A stretch of DNA of 7,937 nucleotides, taken from assembly GCA_947630155.1 (NCBI GenBank), contig CANRGM010000049.1, positions 1 through 7,937 on the forward strand. The letters run 5' to 3'. The stretch comes from an uncultured Clostridia bacterium (GTDB lineage Bacteria > Bacillota > Clostridia > TANB77 > CAG-508). Below the pieces are notes generated by a model. It was not told the origin of the DNA, ran no database searches, and saw only the letters and a program-made list of their open reading frames with translations. The position numbers and the translations under genes are program-made. This document shows, piece by piece, positions 1-5,970 of this stretch. Position 1 is the stretch's first letter, and every line of letters starts with the position of its first letter.

Positions 1-2
1 CG

Positions 3-638
3 TTGAAAAAGGAAAAAGGAAAAATTCTAATTGAAGGAATGGATTTATCTGGAAAAACAACCATTACAAAATATTTATCTGAAATTTTAGATAATGCTCA
101 AATTCGACAAAGAACCCTTAGTGGTGAGTCTGCAATATTTGATTTTACAGTAGCACAATCTAAAAAAGGTAAATTGCACAATGATTTAATTAATGAACTA
201 TATACTCTTGCGATTAGTGAGGATTTATACAATTATCAACCTAGAGAAAATGGTATAATACTACAAGATTCATATTTTGCTTTAAGGAGTTATGCTTTAA
301 TGAAAGAAAAATATCCTAATAGTTTAGCAAAGGAAGTTTATAAATTATTACAGCTTTTTCCAAAGCCTGAATTAGCATTCTACTTAACAGCGAGTACTGA
401 AGAAAGAATAAAAAGAAATGAAAAAAGAGATAAACCTATGGCATATATGGAGAGGTTACTAATGTCAAATCCTAAAGAATTCGACACAATAGATAAAAAT
501 TTAAGAGATATAAATGTAAGTTTATTTGGTGCAAAAATTATAGATACACAGGATAAAACACCACAGGAAATAGCGCTGTATATTAAAAGTAAAATCCAAG
601 AAATAAATAGAGGAGACGATTTATATGAAAGAAAATAA
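3..638 (+). CDS. Thymidylate-kinase-like P-loop nucleoside/nucleotide kinase (possibly 5'-incomplete)
   Basis: A 211-residue P-loop kinase close in length to bacterial thymidylate kinases (about 205-215). A beta strand (residues 7-11) leads into a Walker A loop, G12-M-D-L-S-G-K-T-T20, preceded by the Ile-Glu-Gly typical of dTMP kinases. A strand ending at D89 occupies the place of the family's Asp-Arg-Tyr substrate motif, but here it reads D89-S90-Y91, so the usual arginine is missing. Residues 123-145 (strand, then E-E-R-I-K-R and more basic residues) look like the LID region. The fold is clear, but the altered motif makes dTMP a doubtful substrate; another nucleoside or nucleotide is plausible. 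The start shown is a TTG two bases from the window edge, and no ribosome binding site can be seen. The true start may lie upstream; the next Met (13) lies inside the P-loop and is excluded. The 3' end overlaps the next gene by 14 nt. Confidence 0.8.
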   Translation: MKKEKGKILIEGMDLSGKTTITKYLSEILDNAQIRQRTLSGESAIFDFTVAQSKKGKLHNDLINELYTLAISEDLYNYQPRENGIILQDSYFALRSYALMKEKYPNSLAKEVYKLLQLFPKPELAFYLTASTEERIKRNEKRDKPMAYMERLLMSNPKEFDTIDKNLRDINVSLFGAKIIDTQDKTPQEIALYIKSKIQEINRGDDLYERK

Positions 639-1224
639 ATATATTGATTTATCATTATTACTTACTAAAGACACTCCAGTTTTTCCAGGAGAACCGGATA
701 TTGTATTTAAACAACATGCTAAAATAGGAAAAGAAAATTATAACGAACATCAAATTACAATAAATACGCATTTTGGAACTCACATGGACTTTCCATACCA
801 CATGATTAATGATGGAAGAAAATCAAACGAGTTTACGTTGGATAAGTTTATTGGTAAAGGTAAAGTAATTGATATTAACAAGCCTGATTTAGACATCAAA
901 GATGAAGATGTATTTTTACTTTATTCAGGACATATAGAAAAAGGGTTAGATAATTTATTTACCAATATACCAACACTTGATGAAAAATTGATAGATGTTT
1001 TAGTATCAAAAAATCCAAAAATGATTTTACTTGATATACCAACACCAGATGAATTTCCATTCCCAATACATAAAAAATTATTAGGAAATGATATATTAAT
1101 AGTAGAAAATGTATGTAATATGGAATTATTAAAAGGTAAAAAATTTAAAGTTTATGCAATACCATTAAATTTTGCTGAATTTGATGGTTCTCCTTGTAGG
1201 GTTTTTGCGGAGGTAGAAGAATGA
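625..1224 (+). CDS. Cyclase / kynurenine-formamidase-like metal-dependent hydrolase
   Basis: A 199-residue protein of the cyclase family (PF04199), which includes bacterial kynurenine formamidase. The N-terminus carries the family opening I-D-L-S (7-10) and the P-V-F-P-G segment (18-22). The signature H-x-G-T-H-x-D-x-P-x-H spans residues 49-59, giving likely divalent-metal ligands H49, H53, D55 and H59. Near the C-terminus, E-F-D-G-S-P-C-R matches the conserved Asp-Gly-Ser-Pro-x-Arg ending. Family members hydrolyse amides or lactone-like bonds in the cytoplasm; no tryptophan-catabolism genes are nearby, so kynurenine itself is not supported. AGGAG at 611-615, 9 nt before the ATG, fixes the start inside the end of the kinase gene. 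The stop overlaps the next start as ATGA (1221-1224), implying translational coupling. Family is secure; substrate unknown. Confidence 0.87.
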   Translation: MKENKYIDLSLLLTKDTPVFPGEPDIVFKQHAKIGKENYNEHQITINTHFGTHMDFPYHMINDGRKSNEFTLDKFIGKGKVIDINKPDLDIKDEDVFLLYSGHIEKGLDNLFTNIPTLDEKLIDVLVSKNPKMILLDIPTPDEFPFPIHKKLLGNDILIVENVCNMELLKGKKFKVYAIPLNFAEFDGSPCRVFAEVEE

Positions 1225-1883
1225 GAATTATAACAATTGGAGGACTTCCTGCAGCAGGGAAAACATACACAAGTAAGTTATTTGCGGAAAAAAACAATTA
1301 TTTAGCTTTAGAGGTAGAAAAAATCAGATGGGATTATTTTAATGAAAACCTTAAAGAAAATATGTATAAATATACGCAAAATTTACCAATGCTCGAAAAC
1401 GAAAATATGAGAGAGTATTATTTAAGATGTGCATTATATGAAAGTAGAATTCCATTAGAGCTAATGGTTAAATGGCATAAGAATACAATGAAATATATTG
1501 TTGAAAAATTGATTAGTATTATTGAAGAAATTAAATTAATTAAAACAGAAAAAGACTATATTGAGTTTTGCAAAAAAAACGACAAGCTAATAAATTATAT
1601 GCCTAAATTTGAAGAACTTAACAATGAAATTATTATATGTAGTCATGCTTTTATTAATACGATTAGTTTTTTAGAAAATGAAAGAATACGAATTGATTTT
1701 AAATCAGATATAAATATTTTGATTGAAAGATTTAAGCAAAGAGAAAATATAACAGTAAGTGAATTCGACAAAAATATAGAAATTTATTATAAATCATATG
1801 AGGAAGTTTTAAAAGATAGTGTATCTAATGTTCTAGATACAAATAGTAAAAATATTATTGAAGAAATCAATAACTTAATATAA
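1221..1883 (+). CDS. P-loop NTPase / small-molecule kinase of unknown substrate
   Basis: A 220-residue protein starting directly with a beta strand and a Walker A loop, G8-L-P-A-A-G-K-T15, in the style of AAA_33 / zeta-toxin / gluconate-kinase-like P-loop kinases. A following acidic/aromatic stretch (31-40) sits where the substrate-binding helix usually lies. The middle (45-130) is a long, charged, helical segment with no motif I recognise. A hydrophobic strand ending in C-S-H (137-142) may be a degenerate Walker B, and I-E-R-F-K-Q-R-E (168-175) resembles an arginine-bearing LID. It is about 40 residues longer than minimal kinases of the class. The start is supported by GGAGG at 1209-1213 and by the ATGA overlap with the cyclase gene. 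Phosphotransfer to a small molecule is the likely activity; no specific substrate can be named and a toxin-like kinase is not excluded. Confidence 0.75.
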   Translation: MRIITIGGLPAAGKTYTSKLFAEKNNYLALEVEKIRWDYFNENLKENMYKYTQNLPMLENENMREYYLRCALYESRIPLELMVKWHKNTMKYIVEKLISIIEEIKLIKTEKDYIEFCKKNDKLINYMPKFEELNNEIIICSHAFINTISFLENERIRIDFKSDINILIERFKQRENITVSEFDKNIEIYYKSYEEVLKDSVSNVLDTNSKNIIEEINNLI

Positions 1884-1915
1884 AATTATTATAAATATAT
1901 GAGGAGAGAAAAAAT

Positions 1916-2395
1916 ATGGATTTAAAAATTAAAACGGATGAAGAAGAATTCCACGGAAGGACTTGTGGAATAATCAAACAAGAAAATAAATTTTTAATTA
2001 TGAGAGTAAATCAAACTTCTTATTTTCATATACCAGGTGGTCATATTGAAATTGGAGAAAATTCAGAACAAGCTATTATTCGTGAAATAAAAGAAGAAAT
2101 TGGTTGCGATGTTCAAGAGGCAAATCTGTTTACTATTCAAGAAAATTTTTGGCAAAGAAACAATAAGAAGTGTCATGGAATAGAGTTTTACTATATAATA
2201 AAGCCTAAATGTGAATTAGAAATGAAAGATTACCAAAGAATTGAAATTGATAAAGGTGAAGAAAAGCTATTAGATTTTAAATGGGTTACTCTTGAAGAAT
2301 TAAAAAATATTGATTTAAGGCCAAGTAATATTAGAGATATGTTAGTTAATGGGGATTATTCTAAGGGGTTATCACACATTGTAATAAGAGGATAA
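1916..2395 (+). CDS. Nudix hydrolase
   Basis: A 159-residue single-domain Nudix protein. The complete Nudix box (G-x5-E-x7-R-E-U-x-E-E-x-G) runs from G42 to about C64: G42, E48, R56-E57, E60-E61 and G63 are all present, so Mg-dependent hydrolysis of a nucleoside-diphosphate-linked substrate is expected to be intact. The strand before it (F26-L-I-M-R) and I-P-G-G (39-42) are typical. W123 followed by V-T-L-E-E-L lies in the usual substrate-side segment after the box. A MutT-like 8-oxo-dGTP role cannot be told apart from ADP-sugar, dinucleotide or cap-like substrates. The start is supported by GAGGAG at 1901-1906, 9 nt before the ATG. A 32-nt gap separates it from the previous gene and only 2 nt from the next, so it belongs to the same operon. 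Confidence 0.9.
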   Translation: MDLKIKTDEEEFHGRTCGIIKQENKFLIMRVNQTSYFHIPGGHIEIGENSEQAIIREIKEEIGCDVQEANLFTIQENFWQRNNKKCHGIEFYYIIKPKCELEMKDYQRIEIDKGEEKLLDFKWVTLEELKNIDLRPSNIRDMLVNGDYSKGLSHIVIRG

Positions 2396-2397
2396 TA

Positions 2398-3042
2398 ATG
2401 AAAGATTGTGTATTTTGTAATATTGTGAAGAATGGAGACAATAATAATGAAAAAGAAAAAAACATTGTCTTATACGAGGATGATTTAGTTTTAGTTTCAC
2501 AAGCCACAGGTAGTCCAGTTAGAGGGTATTTAATGATAATAACAAAACGACATATAAATGGATTTGCTGAATTATCATTTGCCGAAATGAAACATGTAAA
2601 AAATATTATAAGAGTGATTAAAGAATTTTACAAAAAATATTATAATGTTAATTCAATATTATTAGAACATGGTTCAACAGAAAATGGAAGGCATCCTCAA
2701 AGTATAGTACATGCTCATTTGCATTTAATCCCATTTAACTTTAATAAAGAAATTGAAAATGAATTATTGACAGAGCTACAATTAAAACCAATAGAATCTT
2801 TTGAAAATATAAAAGTTAATGAAAAGGTAGATTATTGGTTATACTGCAATCAAAATGATAATTATTATACATCATCCAATATTTTAGATGCTCCGAGATC
2901 AATTTTTATGAATTTAATAGCAAAACAAATTAATATACCATTACCATATGAATGGAGAAAGTCGGTAACCAAAAAAGAATATATAGACGAAATGATAAAT
3001 ATATTTAATGCCAATAAAAGTCTATTAAAAAATAGTAAATAA
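2398..3042 (+). CDS. HIT-family nucleotide hydrolase/transferase with N-terminal CxxC
   Basis: A 214-residue HIT-superfamily protein. C4 and C7 form the C-x-x-C found at the start of many zinc-binding HIT proteins. The core includes G-Y-L-M-I-I-T-K-R-H (43-52), the usual strand and histidine. The signature triad H105-x-H107-x-H109 followed by hydrophobics is the nucleotide alpha-phosphate site, so hydrolysis or transfer on an NMP moiety (Ap4A-, AMP-lysine- or NDP-linked substrates) is expected. The C-terminal third (about 150-205), with W147, a helix around S168-I179 and P-Y-E-W-R (183-187), resembles the extension of larger Ap4A-hydrolase-like HIT proteins rather than the short HinT type. 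A purine-rich AAGAGGA (2386-2392) inside the end of the Nudix gene serves as ribosome binding site. It is the last gene of the operon, followed by the hairpin at 3055-3104. Confidence 0.88.
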   Translation: MKDCVFCNIVKNGDNNNEKEKNIVLYEDDLVLVSQATGSPVRGYLMIITKRHINGFAELSFAEMKHVKNIIRVIKEFYKKYYNVNSILLEHGSTENGRHPQSIVHAHLHLIPFNFNKEIENELLTELQLKPIESFENIKVNEKVDYWLYCNQNDNYYTSSNILDAPRSIFMNLIAKQINIPLPYEWRKSVTKKEYIDEMINIFNANKSLLKNSK

Positions 3043-3050
3043 ATTGTTAT

Positions 3051-3115
3051 GCAAGGGTCACTTCATGAAATGTTACAAAGTTGTAATATTTTATGAAATG
3101 ACCCTGCCTCTTTTT
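3051..3115 (+). terminator. Large hairpin with T-run; probable terminator of the five-gene operon
   Basis: Two 24-nt arms (3055-3078 and 3081-3104) separated by only AG are inverted repeats that differ at three positions. In + strand RNA two of these are G.U wobbles and one is a C.A mismatch. A further GCA/TGC pair (3051-3053 with 3105-3107) extends it past a bulged A. CCTC and five Ts (3111-3115) follow. It starts 9-13 nt after the HIT stop codon, the right place for intrinsic termination. It also lies between convergent genes, so it may slow transcription from the other side, although the - strand lacks an adjacent T-run. The stem is longer than usual for a terminator. Confidence 0.7.
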
Positions 3116-3184
3116 CATTCCATAGTCGTTCTTTGTTACAATATCAAGCACTAAAAAATCATTATAGAGTAGTCAAAAGCTCTC

Positions 3185-4165
3185 TCACTTCCCACAATAC
3201 CTACAAAGCACCGCCTCAATCCCAACATTCAAATCAATAAGCCCAACCTTATAATTATAATCCAAATCCGAAAACTTCTCCAAAATCTTCTTCAACTCCA
3301 TCTCGCTAAAATACCCAGCCTGGCTCTTATACTTATTAACCAAAAAAGCCTGATTAGGTTTCAACTTCAAAGCCTCACTAATATTCTCATTAAACTTCAT
3401 AGCAATTTTCACAATATACAATTTTTTAAAATGATTATACAAAGTAATTAAAATTTTTTGAACAGGCTCTTTTTGATATATTAAATTATAAAAAACCTCC
3501 ATTGCACTCTTTATATTTTTCTTACCCAAATTATCTGTCAAATCAAAAATCACACTATCAATCTGTTTTGTTGTAAGTAAATCTATATCTTGTTTTTGAA
3601 TAGTTCCATTTTCCCCCACATACTCAATTAATTTTCTCAACTCATTTATAATATCCTGCAAACTTGTACCACAACATTCTACTAAATATTGAGCGTTGTA
3701 ATCAGATATTTCTACTTTATAAGCCACACATATCCCCTTTATTCTTTTAATCAAATTTGGTAGTTTTTCTGGTTCAAAATTAAATACTTTCCCATATTTC
3801 TCAATTACTTTATACAACTGATTTTTTTCCGCTTCTTGCTCTACAAAAACCACAATATTATAAAGTTTTATATTCCCAATATTCTCCTTTATATATTCTG
3901 ATATTTTTTCTACTAAATTAGCTATATAAGTATTTTTCTTTTTTCCTTCTTTTTTGAATAATCCTGAATTTCTAATTATTACAAGTTTTTTATCAAATCC
4001 AAAACATGGAGTTTCAAGGTTTGATATCAATTCATTTATATTACTTTCATCTATTTTTATTAAATTAATACCTTCAACCAATTTATCAAAGGATTTTTTT
4101 ATTTTTTTTAATGTATCTTCTATCAAGTATTCTTCCTGTCCATATAGTAAATACAAACCTTCCAT
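3185..4165 (-). CDS. holA: DNA polymerase III subunit delta
   Basis: The 326-residue length and layout match HolA, the clamp-loader delta subunit that opens the beta sliding clamp at the replication fork. The N-terminus has the family signature Y-L-L-Y-G-Q-E-E-Y-L-I (5-15), where delta has a degenerate nucleotide-binding fold. A strand ending K-L-V-I-I-R-N (about 60-66) and the mid-protein helix with C-G-T-S-L-Q-D-I-I-N-E-L (about 164-175) correspond to the segment where HolA proteins contact their AAA+ partners. The C-terminal helical domain (about 210-326) joins the clamp-loader collar. GGAGGAG at 4172-4178, 6 nt from the ATG, decides the start. It is last in the murB-yvcK-holA run, 79 nt after yvcK. 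Oddity: codons for roughly the last 72 residues (3185-3400) end mostly in G or T (all six Glu GAG, nine of ten Lys AAG, no TTA Leu), unlike the AAA/GAA/TTA-rich rest. Confidence 0.9.
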   Translation of the reverse strand: MEGLYLLYGQEEYLIEDTLKKIKKSFDKLVEGINLIKIDESNINELISNLETPCFGFDKKLVIIRNSGLFKKEGKKKNTYIANLVEKISEYIKENIGNIKLYNIVVFVEQEAEKNQLYKVIEKYGKVFNFEPEKLPNLIKRIKGICVAYKVEISDYNAQYLVECCGTSLQDIINELRKLIEYVGENGTIQKQDIDLLTTKQIDSVIFDLTDNLGKKNIKSAMEVFYNLIYQKEPVQKILITLYNHFKKLYIVKIAMKFNENISEALKLKPNQAFLVNKYKSQAGYFSEMELKKILEKFSDLDYNYKVGLIDLNVGIEAVLCRYCGK

Positions 4166-4202
4166 CTATAACTCCTCCATGTATTTTTTGAATTTCTAAC
4201 AT

Positions 4203-4232
4203 ATTTTAACTCCTGATAATTTTTATTATCAA
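4203..4232 (-). promoter_or_regulatory. Possible internal sigma-A promoter for holA
   Basis: Read on the - strand, TTGATA (4227-4232) is followed after 18 nt by TAAAAT (4203-4208), a fair sigma-A-like pair. Transcription would start near 4196, leaving about a 30-nt leader with the strong holA ribosome binding site. In AT-rich DNA such matches arise by chance, and the -35 lies in the hairpin arm at 4225-4236, so this is tentative. Confidence 0.3.
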
Positions 4233-4236
4233 GAGT
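4209..4236 (-). other. Intergenic hairpin between yvcK and holA
   Basis: A symmetrical inverted repeat: ACTC (4209-4212) and TGATAAT (4214-4220) pair with ATTATCA (4225-4231) and GAGT (4233-4236), with one internal mismatch and a 4-nt loop. It starts 8 nt beyond the yvcK stop. No T-run follows on the - strand, so it is a weak terminator at best; it could be a processing or mRNA-stabilising stem that sets different levels of yvcK and holA. Confidence 0.45.
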
Positions 4237-4244
4237 CAAAATTC

Positions 4245-5933
4245 TTATATATTATTTCTATTTTTTGGTGGTCTTCCTCTTTTCTTTGTACTATTTATAG
4301 GTTCAGCTTTTTTAACAATATTACTATTTGTAGTACTTCTTCTAGTTGAAGTAGATTGAGCTGTTTTAGTTCTCGTTACATTACTTTGCGTTTTCTTTAC
4401 TGTAGTAGTTACATTTGCAGTTCTGCTATTTTTAGTCGTAGGATTTTTTCTTTCTATTGGTTGGCTATTAGTGCTTCTACTACTCTTTTTCTTAGCCTTC
4501 TCTCCACTTTCTTTAATTGATTTTATTCTTTCCTTATATTTGTCATAAAACTTGCTTATTCTATCAGCTTTATTTTCTTCATTACCCCTTTTATTTTCTT
4601 TAATTCTCTTTTTCTTCACCTTTAATTTATTATTTAAAATCATATATTCTGGATTATTTTGCATATCATTAAATTTCAAGTCTTCACATATTAATTCTAC
4701 AATTGAAGCAGCAATAGCATCAGGATTATGTCTTATTTTTTCCCCATCAACTGTTGCTAAATCCCTTTTCATCAAGTGCATACCCATTGTTTTTGCCTTT
4801 GCAGTATCTTGTTCTACAAGTTCACTACCTTCTGAGTTATACTTTCTAATTACCTCTGGAACAATTTCTCCTGTATCATATATACAATAATCAATTACCC
4901 CTTCACCAACATGGTCAATAATTGCCTTTATATGCTCTGACAATGAATAATTATCTGTTTGACCAGGCTCAGTCATTATATTACTTATGTAAATTTTAAA
5001 ACCTTTGCAATTTTTTATAGCCCTTGTAACACCTTTTACTAATAGATTTGGTATAACATTAGTATATAAATTTCCTGGTCCAACAATTATTGCATCAGCT
5101 TCTTCTATTGCTTCGGCTACTCCTGGAGCGACTCTACAATTTGTTGGATTTATGTAAATTCTACTTATTTTACTTGATTTTTTACTAACTATTTCAGGAA
5201 TCTCCGTTCTATTATGTACAACTGTTCCATCTTCTAATTCGGCACAAATCTGCATTTCTTCCATTGTTACAGGCAAAACTTTTCCTGTAATATTTAATAC
5301 TTCACTTGATTGTTTAACAGATTTTGAAAATTCTTTATATATCTTTTGCATTGCTAATAAATATATATCTCCAAAAGCTAATGACTTTAGCTTTCCATCT
5401 TCAAATTTATAATTCAATAAATTATTCATTTCTTCTTCATTCGCAGACAACGCAACTATACTTTCCTTAATATCCTCTAAAGGCAATGTTTCAAGTATCT
5501 TCCTAGAATCAGATGAAGTTTCACCATAGTCTGATACCGTAACAATTGCAGTTAAATTATCTGTATATTTTTTTAAACCTTTTAATACTGAATTAAGCCC
5601 AGTTCCTCCACCAATTACAACAATTTTAGGTCCTTGACTATATACTTTTCTATTATAAATAAGTGACCTTAAATTTTGATCCTCTCTTTTATCGGTTTCC
5701 TTTACCAATAACTCGAGTGTACGTTTATTCATATGTATCAATCCAATAATAATTGCTAAAAATCCTATAACAAAAAATACTATAATTGTTGCTATCTGTT
5801 TTATTGATTTTAATTCGTTTGTAACTAGTATTTTATTTATAGCAAAACATATAGCAATAACACCTAACAGAATTAAAAAAATCCATCTTTTCATCTTTGA
5901 ACTTGATTTAAACCATTCTAAAAAACCTTTCAT
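4245..5933 (-). CDS. yvcK: YvcK/CofD-like protein (gluconeogenesis factor family), membrane-anchored, with basic AT-hook-like tail
   Basis: 562 residues against about 320 in B. subtilis YvcK. The family binds UDP-sugars and is needed for cell-wall homeostasis and growth on gluconeogenic carbon sources. Two hydrophobic segments (about 17-33 and 47-66) should anchor it in the membrane. The Rossmann-like core (about 103-425) has V-V-I-G-G-G-T-G-L (105-113), T-A-I-V-T-V (128-133), G-P-G-N-L-Y-T-N-V-I-P-N-L-L-V and M-T-E-P-G-Q-T-D. Other signatures differ from B. subtilis: A-D-D-G-G-S-S-G-R-L-R is S-D-Y-G-E-T-S-S-D-S-R (134-144), P-P-G-D-V-R-N is P-L-E-D-I-K-E (151-157) and the S-L-G-N loop is A-F-G-D (186-189). 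After 426 a charged helical stretch leads into a low-complexity Ser/Thr/Lys/Arg tail (about 480-562) ending in K-R-G-R-P-P-K (551-557), an AT-hook core. AAGGAAGG (5943-5950) precedes the ATG by 9 nt, and 37 nt separate it from murB. rapZ and whiA, often adjacent, are not in view. Confidence 0.88.
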   Translation of the reverse strand: MKGFLEWFKSSSKMKRWIFLILLGVIAICFAINKILVTNELKSIKQIATIIVFFVIGFLAIIIGLIHMNKRTLELLVKETDKREDQNLRSLIYNRKVYSQGPKIVVIGGGTGLNSVLKGLKKYTDNLTAIVTVSDYGETSSDSRKILETLPLEDIKESIVALSANEEEMNNLLNYKFEDGKLKSLAFGDIYLLAMQKIYKEFSKSVKQSSEVLNITGKVLPVTMEEMQICAELEDGTVVHNRTEIPEIVSKKSSKISRIYINPTNCRVAPGVAEAIEEADAIIVGPGNLYTNVIPNLLVKGVTRAIKNCKGFKIYISNIMTEPGQTDNYSLSEHIKAIIDHVGEGVIDYCIYDTGEIVPEVIRKYNSEGSELVEQDTAKAKTMGMHLMKRDLATVDGEKIRHNPDAIAASIVELICEDLKFNDMQNNPEYMILNNKLKVKKKRIKENKRGNEENKADRISKFYDKYKERIKSIKESGEKAKKKSSRSTNSQPIERKNPTTKNSRTANVTTTVKKTQSNVTRTKTAQSTSTRRSTTNSNIVKKAEPINSTKKRGRPPKNRNNI

Positions 5934-5970
5934 TTTTCATTTCCTTCCTTGTTTTGCATATTTATATTAC

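Noticed and set aside
380..655. Open frame of 91 codons on the - strand
   Set aside because: It lies almost wholly antisense to the kinase and cyclase genes, which have clear family motifs; the hydrophobic translation is typical of the reverse of AT-rich coding DNA.
3133..3142. Second TTGTTACAA-like copy near the large hairpin
   Set aside because: It matches only about 8 bases of the hairpin centre (3071-3078) in AT-rich DNA; no larger repeat unit is visible.
3116..3184. Possible holA terminator on the - strand
   Set aside because: A short GAGAG/CTCT pairing with a long loop and a later T-run is too weak to call.
3954..4199. Open frame of 81 codons on the + strand
   Set aside because: Antisense to the start of holA, Phe/Ser/Ile-rich with no motif; a shadow of holA.
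4091..4202. Short - strand frame starting with ATG at 4200-4202, about 7 nt after an AGGAG
   Set aside because: About 37 codons, overlapping holA out of frame; the AGGAG lies in the hairpin arm. Holding no motif, it is more likely chance than a leader peptide.
4552..4890. Open frame of 112 codons on the + strand
   Set aside because: Antisense to conserved yvcK sequence. The hydrophobic run comes from the Lys-rich tail read backwards.
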